Below, piece by piece: positions 40,455-50,220 of a stretch of DNA of 53,511 nucleotides. Location: positions 1-53,511 of the forward strand of contig JANQII010000218.1 in assembly GCA_028282195.1 (NCBI GenBank), in the 5' to 3' direction. The position numbers were made by a program, and so were the translations under genes. Source of the stretch: Prolixibacteraceae bacterium (GTDB lineage: Bacteria > Bacteroidota > Bacteroidia > Bacteroidales > Prolixibacteraceae). The notes under the pieces are model-generated. The model did not search any database. It was not told where the DNA came from and worked only from the letters and a program-made list of their open reading frames with translations. How positions within the stretch are numbered: the first letter of the stretch is position 1; each line of letters opens with the position of its first letter.

Positions 40455-43337
40455 ATGCGTGGGTTAAAGCTAACATATCTTTTATCTTTCATCTTTTGTG
40501 TTTCCGGATACGGAAACATTAAAAATGTTGGTGTTCCAAGAATTTATAATTTCCATAAGTCAGATTATCAGGCCGGGACACAAAACTGGGATGTAGCTAA
40601 AGACAGCAGGGGGTTTATGTATTTTGCAAACAATGATGGTTTAGTTGAATATGATGGAACAAACTGGAAAACCTACCAATTTTCAAGAAACACATTAATC
40701 CGCAAAGTTTATATTGATGAGAATGACCAAATGTATATTGGTAACATTTATAATGATTTTGGTGTAGTAAAGAAAGATTCCGTAGGGAATCTTCAATATG
40801 AGTCTCTCCGTCATTTAGTTGATGAATCAATACCTGCTTTTGGGGATGTTTGGAAGATTTATGAAACCCAATGGGGAATTGTTTTCCAATCTTTTAACCA
40901 CATTCATTTTTATAAGAATGGTAAAATTAGGACCATAACAGCTCCAAATCTTTTTCAGTTTTCTTTTTATACAAATGATCGGCTATATGTTCAGGACCGA
41001 CAGTTGGGTTTAATGGAATATGTTGATGGAAAACTAGTGAAACTAAAGGGAACAGAGCTCCTTGATGATACCGAAGTATGGTTCATTCTTCCTTATGATA
41101 CCAATGTTGTTTTAATAGGTACGAGTAATAAAGGAGTGTTTACATACAATGATAAGATATTGCGGGCCTGGGAAAATGATGCTAATGAATTGCTTAAAAA
41201 AAATAAAATATTTTCATCAGTTATTTTGAACGATGGCAACCTCGCTTTTGGTACTATTCAGGATGGTTTGCTTGTGACTAACCGTGTTGGAGACATTTTG
41301 CAGCACATTAACAAGAAGAAGGGGCTGCAAAATAATACTGTTTTAAGCATGAATACTGATAGCCAGGGTAATTTGTGGCTCGGCCTTGACAATGGGATTG
41401 ACTATGTACAGATTAATTCTCCATTTACATTTCTGTATCAACCCGATGGCTTAGGATCAGTTTATGCTACTATAATTCATGATGGCAGGCTTTACGTTGG
41501 TACCAACAGTGGTCTCTATGTAAAGGAGTGGCCAGAAGAAAATATTATTTCAGTTGATGGTTTTCAGTTAGTTCCTGGCACTGGAGGGCAGGTTTGGCAT
41601 CTGGGGGTTTACGATGGAATCCTAATGTGTGGGCATAATAATGGTACTTTTCAAGTTGAAGGGAAAATAGCTACACAAATATCAGATGAACCTGGAGGAT
41701 GGACATATTTTATTTCTGTACAGGACAAGGATCATATGATTGGTGGAACCTACAATGGACTTAACTTATTCAAAAAAATGGGGAATGAATGGGTTTTTAA
41801 AGCTAAAATAAAAGGGTTTAAAGAGTCTTGCCGTACGATGGTTCAGAATAATGATGCTACTATCTGGATGTCTCATGGCTTTAAAGGGATTTACCGGATG
41901 AAGCTTAACCAGGAGATGGATAGTGTTGAACGGTTCTCATTCTATAATGCTGACAGCGGGTTTCCACAAAATGAAGGTTTAGGTGTTTATGTTGCCGAAA
42001 ATCAAGCTGTATTTTCTACTCCGGAAGGCATATATGGATATGTACCTCATACGAATGGTTTTGACAAATCGATGTATTTTTCTGATCTTTTTGAAGAAAA
42101 TCAACGAATTAGTTATTTGCAACAGGATGGAGGGAACAACATTTGGTATTTTGCAAATGATTTACCCGGTGTTCTCCGTTATCAGGAGGATGGTGGATAC
42201 ATAAATGTAACCCACCCGTTTAAGGTTCTTCGAGACCGGATAATTGGTGGTTTTGAAAGTATATATATCGAGGATAATAAAAACGTTTTTATAGGATTGG
42301 AAGATGGTTTGGCACATTATTCTCCGGTATACAGCTCAGATCAACTTTTTGATTACAAGTGCTATATTAGACGAATTGAAAATTTTCAAAACGACTCGTT
42401 AATTAGATCCTATGATGGTCATATAGAAGAAGCTGAGTTTCCGTATCGTGCCAATGCGATACGATTTTCTTTCACGAGCCCCCAATATGATAGTCGGTCA
42501 GAATTAAAGTATAGCTATTACCTTGAAAATTTCAGCACTCGTTGGTCAGATTGGTCAGGGTCAACAAGTAGGGAATTTACCAATTTGAAAGAAGGCAACT
42601 ACGTTTTCAAGGTAAAGGCATTAAATGTCTATGGCAAAGAAAGTTTAGAAGATGATTTTGAGTTTGTTATACTCCCTCCCTGGTATCGGACAGTTTATGC
42701 TCTCATTGGGTATTTTGTAATTTTTTTCCTTGTAATAGTTATAATAATCAGGATTATAATTTTCAGGATTAATATTTCTAAAAGAAAAGAGCGGTTAAAA
42801 CATTTAAGAAAATACCGTCAAAAAGAGCAACAGTATAGAACCGAAGCAATAGTTCAGGAAAAGGAGATAATCCGGTTACGAAATGAAAGGCTTCGTAGTA
42901 AAATGAAACACCGTGATAAAGAATTGGCCAATCAAACCCTTAACCTTATCCACAAAAACAGATATTTACTTGAGCTTAAAGAAGAAATTCTCGATTTTTC
43001 AAAAGAAGTAAAAAGTACTGAAGTTAAAACCAGAATCTCGAAGCTTATTCGAAGTATCAATAAGGAGTTTGATAATAAAAAGCAATGGGAGTTATTTGAA
43101 ACTGCATTTGATGAAGTGCATGAAGACTTTCTTGATCGTTTAAAGAATAAGTTCCCCGATCTTACCCCCAATGAAATTAAACTTAGTGCTTATCTGCGTA
43201 TGAATATTTCGTCAAAAGAAATTGCTTCATTAATGAATATTTCTGTGCGTGGAGTAGAAATAAGTCGTTATCGTTTACGAAAAAAATTGAATCTGGATCG
43301 CGACATTAATTTAACAAAATATGTCATGGAGCTATGA
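40455..43337 (+). CDS. Membrane-spanning PUL regulator (propeller, Y_Y_Y, LuxR-type HTH)
   Basis: 960 residues from ATG 40455, which gives a normal signal peptide (MRGLKLTYLLSFIFCVSGYG); the frame is open upstream to 40371. The N-terminal region, about residues 25-660, is built of propeller-type repeats of the two-component-sensor kind (DSQGNLWLGLDNGIDYV, DGLVEYDGTNWKTY). A Y_Y_Y domain (about 665-735), one transmembrane helix (about 742-772), a coiled coil and a C-terminal HTH (DLTPNEIKLSAYLRMNISS, then EIASLMNISVRGVEISRYRLRKKL, about residues 900-945) follow. There is no histidine-kinase domain. It most likely senses a glycan fragment in the periplasm and binds DNA directly. It sits 236 bp upstream of susC, with a dyad in between, and is expected to control this PUL. 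Confidence 0.85.
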   Translation: MRGLKLTYLLSFIFCVSGYGNIKNVGVPRIYNFHKSDYQAGTQNWDVAKDSRGFMYFANNDGLVEYDGTNWKTYQFSRNTLIRKVYIDENDQMYIGNIYNDFGVVKKDSVGNLQYESLRHLVDESIPAFGDVWKIYETQWGIVFQSFNHIHFYKNGKIRTITAPNLFQFSFYTNDRLYVQDRQLGLMEYVDGKLVKLKGTELLDDTEVWFILPYDTNVVLIGTSNKGVFTYNDKILRAWENDANELLKKNKIFSSVILNDGNLAFGTIQDGLLVTNRVGDILQHINKKKGLQNNTVLSMNTDSQGNLWLGLDNGIDYVQINSPFTFLYQPDGLGSVYATIIHDGRLYVGTNSGLYVKEWPEENIISVDGFQLVPGTGGQVWHLGVYDGILMCGHNNGTFQVEGKIATQISDEPGGWTYFISVQDKDHMIGGTYNGLNLFKKMGNEWVFKAKIKGFKESCRTMVQNNDATIWMSHGFKGIYRMKLNQEMDSVERFSFYNADSGFPQNEGLGVYVAENQAVFSTPEGIYGYVPHTNGFDKSMYFSDLFEENQRISYLQQDGGNNIWYFANDLPGVLRYQEDGGYINVTHPFKVLRDRIIGGFESIYIEDNKNVFIGLEDGLAHYSPVYSSDQLFDYKCYIRRIENFQNDSLIRSYDGHIEEAEFPYRANAIRFSFTSPQYDSRSELKYSYYLENFSTRWSDWSGSTSREFTNLKEGNYVFKVKALNVYGKESLEDDFEFVILPPWYRTVYALIGYFVIFFLVIVIIIRIIIFRINISKRKERLKHLRKYRQKEQQYRTEAIVQEKEIIRLRNERLRSKMKHRDKELANQTLNLIHKNRYLLELKEEILDFSKEVKSTEVKTRISKLIRSINKEFDNKKQWELFETAFDEVHEDFLDRLKNKFPDLTPNEIKLSAYLRMNISSKEIASLMNISVRGVEISRYRLRKKLNLDRDINLTKYVMEL

Positions 43338-43380
43338 AAAAACATGTTGAACAATATGTTTTTGTAGTATTCTTCAATTT

Positions 43381-43408
43381 ATTTAGATGAAATTAATTTT
43401 ATCTAAAT
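43381..43408. promoter_or_regulatory. 28-bp near-perfect palindrome, candidate operator
   Basis: ATTTAGATGAAATT followed directly by AATTTTATCTAAAT: 13 of 14 positions pair, with the odd one a G-T. It lies between the regulator gene and susC, 166 bp before the susC ATG. It is not followed by a T-tract. A second, weaker dyad (TGATAA at 43409-43414, TTATCA at 43428-43433) is adjacent. It fits a dimer binding site upstream of the PUL promoter. Confidence 0.5.
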
Positions 43409-43456
43409 TGATAAGACAAAACGCTCTTTATCAGAGTTATATATTTATAATTGATG

Positions 43457-43464
43457 TATTTTTG
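43457..43464 (+). promoter_or_regulatory. Possible susC promoter -7 element
   Basis: TATTTTTG matches TAnnTTTG, but no -33 element is seen at the right spacing. Absence of a -33 box is compatible with activator dependence. Start of transcription would be near 43471, with a leader of about 100 nt. Confidence 0.35.
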
Positions 43465-43573
43465 ATGAAATGATATGGCAGCATTGTTGTATTATTGCTG
43501 TATCCTTTTTCTTGTTGTACTATTTATACCCCAATACCTTTAACTCGAAATTTAAACTATTCAAACTATCTCT

Positions 43574-46500
43574 ATGAAAAAAATTGCAATTATTTTTTTC
43601 CTTTTAATGAGTGTTCTCATTTCGATGGGACAAGAGCTCAATGTAAAGGGGGTTGTTACATCAGATGACGATGGACAACCAATTCCAGGAGTTAGTGTCG
43701 TTGTTAAAGGAACAACAATGGGCACTATTACCGACCTGGATGGTAACTATTCTCTGGAAGTAGCCTCTGATGCAGTGCTACTTTTTACATTTATTGGCAT
43801 GCAGGATTTTGAAGTTAATGTTGATGGGCAAACGACTATTAATGTTGCTTTAAAGAGTGATGTTTTTAATGTAGATGAGGTGGTTGTTGTCGGTTATGGA
43901 GTACAAAAGAAAAGTGTTATAACCGGAGCAATTGCTTCAATTAAAGCAGAAGAAATTGTTAAGACTCCTGTTGCATCTCCAACACAGGCCCTACAAGGTA
44001 AAACTGCTGGTGTAACTATTACAAATAACAGTGGGCAGCCAGGTAGTGGAATTAATATTATAGTTCGTGGTGTTGGATCAAATGGAAACAATACACCATT
44101 GTATATTGTAGATGGAATTCAGGTTGGTGATATAGACTTTATTACTCCTGAAGACATCGAATCAATTGAAGTTTTAAAAGATGCTGCTTCTGCGGCAATT
44201 TATGGTTCCCGAGGTGCAAATGGAGTTGTACTTGTTACAACAAAAAGAGGTGCTGCCGGGAAATTGACAGTTCGTTACAACGGATATTATGGAGTGCAGT
44301 CAGCCTGGAAAAAGGCATCGGTGCTGAATGCCCGGGAGTATATGATGCTTCATAATGAAGGTCAGTTGAACGATGGTTTTTTACCTGTTTACAGCCAGGA
44401 AGAAATAAGTGGAAACAGGATTGACACAGATTGGCAAGATCAAATTTTTGACGATGCTCCAATTACGAATCATTCAGTTCAATTATCCGGAGGTAATGAT
44501 TACTCAACTTACATGTCTAGTTTGGCATACTTTAACCAGGAAGGTATTGTTGGCGGCAACAAGTCAGAGTTTGAGAGATTTACTCTTCGTTTGAACTCAG
44601 ACCACAAAATTTCCGATTACGTGAAAGCAGGTAATAACCTGACAATTGTGAGAAGAAACTTCAACAGTATTAATGAACAAAATGAATTTGGTAGTATTCT
44701 GCAGGAAGCAATTTTGCACGATCCGTTAACCCCTGTTTATGAAACGGATCCTGATAAAATTGCAGTACTGCAAGATTTAGAGCCTCAACCTGTAAAAGAT
44801 GGGGATAGGTATTTTGGTATTTCAGAGAAAAGTCTTCGTGAAATCAAAAACCCACTTGCAAATATTGCTAATACATTTGGTGAAGGACAGGTTACTCAAA
44901 TCTTAGCCAATGCATATTTGGAAATTGAACCAATTAAAGACCTTAAATTTAAAACAGACTTCGGTGTTGATTTAGGTCAAAGTATTGGCCGTGGATATTC
45001 TCCAAAAGTTTATTTCAATGTTGTAAACATCAGCACTAATAATTCGGTAAGTCAGAACCAAACTAACTGGACTAACTGGCAGTGGGAGAATACGCTGAAC
45101 TATACGAAGAAAATTCTTGATGATCATACTTTCACAGGATTGATTGGGATGTCATCAAAAAAGGATGAAGGTTCAAATTTTGGTGGTAGTCGTACTTCAT
45201 TATCAATTGAAGGTTGGGACTTCGCATGGTTAAGTAATGGTGCTGATGATGATTCTCAGAAATCATTTGGCTCTCCATTTGAGCATACACTTTTATCTTA
45301 TTTCGGAAGGTTGACTTACAACTACAGGGATAAGTATATGGCGAGTGGAATTGTAAGACGGGATGGTTCTTCCCGTTTTGGTTCCAATAACCAGTTTGGT
45401 TGGTTTACCTCTGCACAAGCAGGGTGGGTATTAACAGAAGAAGCTTTCCTGAAAGATAATGAGTTTGTTTCATTTTTGAAGTTGCGTGCTTCTTATGGTG
45501 AAACAGGTAGTGAGTTTATTAATGATTTCGGGTACCTTGAAACATTTAGTACGACCTTCTCATATCCTTTAGGTATTGAAGAAAACCCTATTCCCGGAGC
45601 TGCAATTGGTAGTGCGCCAAACCCTGATTTGAAATGGGAAACTGCAAAAGAAATAAACTTTGGTTTGGATGCAACTTTATTCAATAGCCATATTTATGTG
45701 ACCCTGGATTTTTACGATCGTCAACGTAAAGACTTGTTAAGCTTTAGACCGATTCCTGACTATACAGGAGTTGGTGCACCTTCTTTTAACCTTGGGACGG
45801 TAAGTAATAAAGGTGTTGAAGCCCTTATTAAATACAGCAAAATTAAAGGTGATTTTCAGTTTGATGTTAGTGCGAATATGGCTTACAATAAAAATGAGGT
45901 TACCGAAGTCAATAATCCGGATAAGTCAATTAACGGCCCAGGTGCATTCCAGTTGGATGGTAATTTAAGAATGGAAGAAGGATTTGAACTTCCTTATTTC
46001 TTCGGATATAAAACAGACGGACTTTTCCAAAATGAAGCGGAGGTAGCTGCTCATGGTGCTCAGCCAAATGCTCAACCTGGAGATATACGTTTCATTGATA
46101 AAAATGGAGATAAGGCAATTGACCCTAATGATCGTCAATATATCGGTTCTCCGCATCCTGACTTTACATTTGGTTTAACGTTCAATGCATATTATAAGGA
46201 TTTTGACTTTAGTATGTTCTGGCAAGGTCAGACAGGAAATGATATCATCAATGTAATTCACCGTCTGGAATTAAGATCAGATCAAAACTACCTGGCCAGA
46301 TATCTTGAAAGATGGACAGGCGAAGGAACAACAAATTCGTTCCCACGATTTTCACATGCCGATCCCAATGAGAACATGTCCAGAATGAATGACATGGTTC
46401 ATATTGAAGATGGTTCGTACTTACGCCTAAAAAATATCCAGTTAGGATATACTCTCCCAACAACTGCCTCTAAAGCAATTGGACTTACTAAACTCAGACT

Positions 46501-46648
46501 GTACGTTTCAGGACAAAATGTTTTTACGATTACAGATTATACAGGAATGGATCCTGAGGTTGGTTTTGGTGGGGCATTTCTTGGTTATGACCGGGGCGCT
46601 TATCCACAAGCAAAAACATTTCTGTTTGGAGCCAATATTACATTTTAA
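43574..46648 (+). CDS. SusC/RagA-family TonB-dependent outer-membrane transporter
   Basis: 1024-residue TonB-linked porin that imports oligosaccharides across the outer membrane together with its SusD partner. Signal peptide (MKKIAIIFFLLMSVLISMG), then a carboxypeptidase-regulatory-like domain (GVVTSDDDGQPIPGVSVVVK, about residues 23-100), a TonB-box-like DEVVVVGYG segment, the plug domain (QALQGKTAGVTITNNSGQPG to IYGSRGANGVVLVTTKRG) and a long barrel ending in the aromatic ANITF. The SusC-type SIEVLKDAASAAIYG motif is clear. First gene of the PUL operon; susD follows 13 bp later. Substrate is inferred from the GH3 and GH16 genes. Confidence 0.95.
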   Translation: MKKIAIIFFLLMSVLISMGQELNVKGVVTSDDDGQPIPGVSVVVKGTTMGTITDLDGNYSLEVASDAVLLFTFIGMQDFEVNVDGQTTINVALKSDVFNVDEVVVVGYGVQKKSVITGAIASIKAEEIVKTPVASPTQALQGKTAGVTITNNSGQPGSGINIIVRGVGSNGNNTPLYIVDGIQVGDIDFITPEDIESIEVLKDAASAAIYGSRGANGVVLVTTKRGAAGKLTVRYNGYYGVQSAWKKASVLNAREYMMLHNEGQLNDGFLPVYSQEEISGNRIDTDWQDQIFDDAPITNHSVQLSGGNDYSTYMSSLAYFNQEGIVGGNKSEFERFTLRLNSDHKISDYVKAGNNLTIVRRNFNSINEQNEFGSILQEAILHDPLTPVYETDPDKIAVLQDLEPQPVKDGDRYFGISEKSLREIKNPLANIANTFGEGQVTQILANAYLEIEPIKDLKFKTDFGVDLGQSIGRGYSPKVYFNVVNISTNNSVSQNQTNWTNWQWENTLNYTKKILDDHTFTGLIGMSSKKDEGSNFGGSRTSLSIEGWDFAWLSNGADDDSQKSFGSPFEHTLLSYFGRLTYNYRDKYMASGIVRRDGSSRFGSNNQFGWFTSAQAGWVLTEEAFLKDNEFVSFLKLRASYGETGSEFINDFGYLETFSTTFSYPLGIEENPIPGAAIGSAPNPDLKWETAKEINFGLDATLFNSHIYVTLDFYDRQRKDLLSFRPIPDYTGVGAPSFNLGTVSNKGVEALIKYSKIKGDFQFDVSANMAYNKNEVTEVNNPDKSINGPGAFQLDGNLRMEEGFELPYFFGYKTDGLFQNEAEVAAHGAQPNAQPGDIRFIDKNGDKAIDPNDRQYIGSPHPDFTFGLTFNAYYKDFDFSMFWQGQTGNDIINVIHRLELRSDQNYLARYLERWTGEGTTNSFPRFSHADPNENMSRMNDMVHIEDGSYLRLKNIQLGYTLPTTASKAIGLTKLRLYVSGQNVFTITDYTGMDPEVGFGGAFLGYDRGAYPQAKTFLFGANITF

Positions 46649-46661
46649 AATTTAGGATACT

Positions 46662-48299
46662 ATGAAAGCAAAATATATTATTTCAACATTAATTGTTTTA
46701 GTGGCATTCCTGTATTCCTGTTCAGAGGATTTTCTGGAACTAAAGCCACGAACCGCTCAAACATCTGAGACATTTTTCAATACATCTCAAGATGCTTACT
46801 CTGCATTAATTGGAGTTTATGAAAAGTTGAGATCGGATAGACCAAATGTTTATGAACCGATGAGCCTTATCGGAGATATTCTTTCTGATGATGCATATGC
46901 TGGTGGAGGTAGTCCTTCAGATATGTTGTCATTCCAGAAGATATCCAGATTTACAGAAGAAACCAATGGTTCAGTTGGTGTAGGGCTTTGGAGAAAATGC
47001 TACTCTGCAATCCAGCGTTCAAACACTTTGTTAGCAAACTATGATATTATCGAATTCAAAGAATCTGAGGCTGGTATTAAAGCTTCATATCAGGCAGAAG
47101 CTACCTTTTTAAGAGGGCACTTCTATTTTGAACTGGTACGGTTTTTTGAAAATGTTCCTCTTATTCTTGAACCTCTTGAAGGTGAGGAATGGGCAGAAAT
47201 TGTTCAGTCCCCTCCACAAGATGTTTATGCACAGCTAACTAAAGACATGATGGATGCAATACCAGTATTGGCAACTTCATATGGTGATTCAGATTTAGGA
47301 AGAATTACTAAGTGGGCAGCACAGGCAGAATTGTTAAAAGTATTTCTTTTTTATACCGGATATTACGGTGCTAGCGAATTACCTGTTGCCGGAGGTGGAT
47401 CTGTTACTTTAAGTGATGCGATCTCAATGGCTGAGGATATCATTAATAATTCGGGACATGCTTTAATGGCAGATTATGCTTCAATCTTTAAAGTTGAAGG
47501 CCAGTTTAGTGAAGAGATGGTTTTTGAGATTCCGTTTACTACTACTGGAACAGGGGACTGGGATAGTGATTCTCCGCTTGGTAATATTGGTTGTCAGATG
47601 AGTGGACCACGCGGACATGAGAGTGCATTGTTGGCACAGGGCTGGAGTTTCAATATTCCTTCGCATGAAATCTATAATGCCTTTGAAGATGGAGATCCAA
47701 GAAGAGCGGCAACTATTGTTACCGCGAAAGAGCTGCTGGACATAAATGGTTCTTTAACTGCCGGCTATACGCATACAGGACTGTTTACTTTTAAGTATAC
47801 AACCCACGGTGATAGAAAGAGTTCTGTAGGAGAACCAGCTTTGAACTGGCCAATTAATTACCACTATATCCGTTTTGCTGATGTATTGTTAATGGCTGCA
47901 GAGATGCACCTTAGCAATGGTAACCAGGGAATGGCTGATGAATATGTAAATCGTGTAAGAGCACGTGTAGGAATGCCTGCTTTAAGCTCAGTTAGCCTGG
48001 ATGATATATACGATGAAAGAAGGGTTGAGCTGGCAATGGAAGGCCAACGATACTTTGATGTACTCCGCAGGGGCGTAAGCTATGCCAAGCAGGAGTTGGA
48101 TAATACAGGCTATACACTTTCGCAACCGATGGCAACAGGAGACTTGTACATAAATGACAAAGGACAAAACCTGACTGCAGATATAGGTAATGTTGCTGAC
48201 TTTGAGGTCAACTTTGATACATCGAAGAAAGGATTTTTACCGATTCCTCAGAATGAAATTGACCTAAATAGCAATCTGGTACAAAACAGTGGCTATTAA
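46662..48299 (+). CDS. SusD/RagB-family surface glycan-binding lipoprotein
   Basis: 545-residue SusD-like lipoprotein that forms the lid on the SusC barrel and binds glycan. The lipobox ends at Cys20 (LYSC), followed by acidic SED, a signal favouring surface display in Bacteroidota. Family features include ATFLRGHFYFELVRFFENVPLI, WAAQAELLKVFLFY and the C-terminal YIRFADVLLMAAEMHLSNG, RRVELAMEGQRYFDVLR and FLPIPQNEIDLN. It is 13 bp after susC and 40 bp before the PKD protein gene. Confidence 0.95.
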   Translation: MKAKYIISTLIVLVAFLYSCSEDFLELKPRTAQTSETFFNTSQDAYSALIGVYEKLRSDRPNVYEPMSLIGDILSDDAYAGGGSPSDMLSFQKISRFTEETNGSVGVGLWRKCYSAIQRSNTLLANYDIIEFKESEAGIKASYQAEATFLRGHFYFELVRFFENVPLILEPLEGEEWAEIVQSPPQDVYAQLTKDMMDAIPVLATSYGDSDLGRITKWAAQAELLKVFLFYTGYYGASELPVAGGGSVTLSDAISMAEDIINNSGHALMADYASIFKVEGQFSEEMVFEIPFTTTGTGDWDSDSPLGNIGCQMSGPRGHESALLAQGWSFNIPSHEIYNAFEDGDPRRAATIVTAKELLDINGSLTAGYTHTGLFTFKYTTHGDRKSSVGEPALNWPINYHYIRFADVLLMAAEMHLSNGNQGMADEYVNRVRARVGMPALSSVSLDDIYDERRVELAMEGQRYFDVLRRGVSYAKQELDNTGYTLSQPMATGDLYINDKGQNLTADIGNVADFEVNFDTSKKGFLPIPQNEIDLNSNLVQNSGY

Positions 48300-48339
48300 T
48301 TACATGATTAATTAAAATTTCATGCTTAAAATAATAACA

Positions 48340-50100
48340 ATGAAAAAAACAAGATATATCAATAAGCTGGCAATATTGCTTCTGGCACTTACTACACTTA
48401 TTGCCTGTGATCCTTTTGAGGAAGACAAACCGGATGCTGGTTTTGTCGCTGCCCCTAGCTCCGAACAACTTGATTTTACAATTACACAGGGTGATGATGA
48501 ATTTCATGTTGTTTTGAAAAATACTTCCTCCGTTAATGGTTTGGTTACTTGGGATTTGGGAAATGGAAATACTGCCAAAGGTGACGATGCTACTGCATAT
48601 TATCCAACACCTGATACATATACTATAAAGCTAACTGTTAGCACAAATGGTGGTAGTAATTCAATTACTAAAACATTTACGCAAACTGAAACGGATTACG
48701 CTATCTTCTCAGATCCAAAATTCATCCTTTTAAGTGGAGGGGTTGATGACTTAGATGGTAAAACATGGGTCGTTGATAGCCTTTCCCAGGGGCACCTTGG
48801 AGTTGGACCTGCCGGGAGTGATGGTTTAGCATGGTGGTCAGCTCCACCATTAGCTAAAAGTGGTCTTGGGCTATATGATGATAAGCTAACATTCAAGATT
48901 GTAGGTTTTGAAACAACATATGCAAACAATGGCAATAGTTATATCAAGGGCTACAGAGGAGATGATTCAAATTACAGTAATGGTGTAGATGATGGCGGAG
49001 GTGATTTGACCGTTGAATATACTCCTCAACCTGGGACATGGTTTCTGGAAGAGGTTGATGGTAAAACCTACCTAACTCTTAGTGGCCCTACTCCTATATT
49101 TCCTGGCTTTGATACCGGGGCAGAAAATGGTAAATATGAAGTGCTTTCAATTGAAGAAAACCTGCTTGATCTTGTTTCAACTGGTGGAGATGGTAACGCA
49201 TGGCATCACAGGTTAATTCCTGAAGGATATGTAAAACCTTCAGTTGAGGTAGAATTACTGGTTGTAGCAGGTACAGGCGACAATACATTTGATGTTTCAT
49301 TAACCAATATTAATATTCCAGATGGACAATCCATCGATGGGATGACCATTGATTTCGGTGATGGTGATCCTGTACAGGTAAATGATTACATGACTGTTAC
49401 ATCACATACTTATATGCGTAAAGGTACTTATACCATTACCGTTACCGTTAATACAAGTGTAGGCGACATTAACTTATCACATGTAGAAACCCTTGAAAAA
49501 AATCATCCTGACTATATCGAATTCCTGCTTGATCAAATGGTTGTTTATGCAGATTTCAGTGAAGTTTCATTAGCTCCGGTAAATGGTGAAGATTGTGCTG
49601 TAAATACAGTTGCAAATCCAGATCGTATATACCCAAATAGAAGTGCAAACGTTGCATTTTATTCTAAAACTAATCAACAATGGGCTAATGCCAATTTGAA
49701 ATTACCCTCTGGATTCCGTTTTGATTTGAGAAACAATTCTACATTCAAACTAATGGTTTATGGCAAAGCAGGCGATCAAATATTGCTGAAACTGGAAAAT
49801 ACTGATAGGGGTGGTAATGCATGGCAAACAGGTACTGCAGATTTGATTTATACAATTCAACAGGACAATACATGGGAAGTTGCAGAATATAACTTTACCG
49901 GTGTTAGTGCCGGATGGGATTGGACTGGAGATATTTTCACATCTGACGTAACTACGGATGATAATTTCAGCCACGATTTTTACAACATTGTACGAATTAT
50001 GCTTAATCCTGGTGTCGGTGAAGGTACACACGAATTCTATTTCGATGAGTTATCCGGGCCTCACGTTGAGGGGATTAAGTCTGCAACAATAGGCAATTAG
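48340..50100 (+). CDS. PKD-domain surface lipoprotein of the PUL (SusE/F-position)
   Basis: 586 residues from ATG 48340 (an ATG six codons earlier is also open but gives a worse signal peptide). The lipobox ends at Cys23 (LIAC), followed by DPFEED, a surface-export-like acidic tail. Two PKD-like Ig domains are seen: about residues 40-115 (GLVTWDLGNGNTAKGDDATAYYPTP) and about 300-385 (MTIDFGDGDPVQVNDY to HTYMRKGTYTITVTVNTS). Between them lies a beta-rich domain and at the C-terminus a carbohydrate-binding-like domain (VSAGWDWTGDIFTS, GEGTHEFYFDEL). Its position after susD suggests an extra glycan-binding protein; similar PKD lipoproteins occur in laminarin PULs of marine flavobacteria (from general knowledge). 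No catalytic motif is recognised. Confidence 0.75.
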   Translation: MKKTRYINKLAILLLALTTLIACDPFEEDKPDAGFVAAPSSEQLDFTITQGDDEFHVVLKNTSSVNGLVTWDLGNGNTAKGDDATAYYPTPDTYTIKLTVSTNGGSNSITKTFTQTETDYAIFSDPKFILLSGGVDDLDGKTWVVDSLSQGHLGVGPAGSDGLAWWSAPPLAKSGLGLYDDKLTFKIVGFETTYANNGNSYIKGYRGDDSNYSNGVDDGGGDLTVEYTPQPGTWFLEEVDGKTYLTLSGPTPIFPGFDTGAENGKYEVLSIEENLLDLVSTGGDGNAWHHRLIPEGYVKPSVEVELLVVAGTGDNTFDVSLTNINIPDGQSIDGMTIDFGDGDPVQVNDYMTVTSHTYMRKGTYTITVTVNTSVGDINLSHVETLEKNHPDYIEFLLDQMVVYADFSEVSLAPVNGEDCAVNTVANPDRIYPNRSANVAFYSKTNQQWANANLKLPSGFRFDLRNNSTFKLMVYGKAGDQILLKLENTDRGGNAWQTGTADLIYTIQQDNTWEVAEYNFTGVSAGWDWTGDIFTSDVTTDDNFSHDFYNIVRIMLNPGVGEGTHEFYFDELSGPHVEGIKSATIGN

Positions 50101-50118
50101 CTATTTAATTAGATCACA

Positions 50119-50150
50119 AACTTACCTGCCAGATTGTTGGTGGGTAAGTT
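50119..50150 (+). other. Intra-operon hairpin between the PKD protein and GH3
   Basis: AACTTACCTGCCA (50119-50131) pairs with TGGTGGGTAAGTT (50138-50150), 13 bp with two G-U pairs and a 6-nt loop. There is no T-run directly after it. It may be a weak attenuator or an mRNA-stabilising end that separates the binding-protein genes from the enzyme genes. Confidence 0.6.
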
Positions 50151-50220
50151 CCATTAAAATTTTGATGTTAGCTTTTTCATTGTAGCAATGGGAAGAGAAT
50201 GAAAATATAATAAGTAAACG

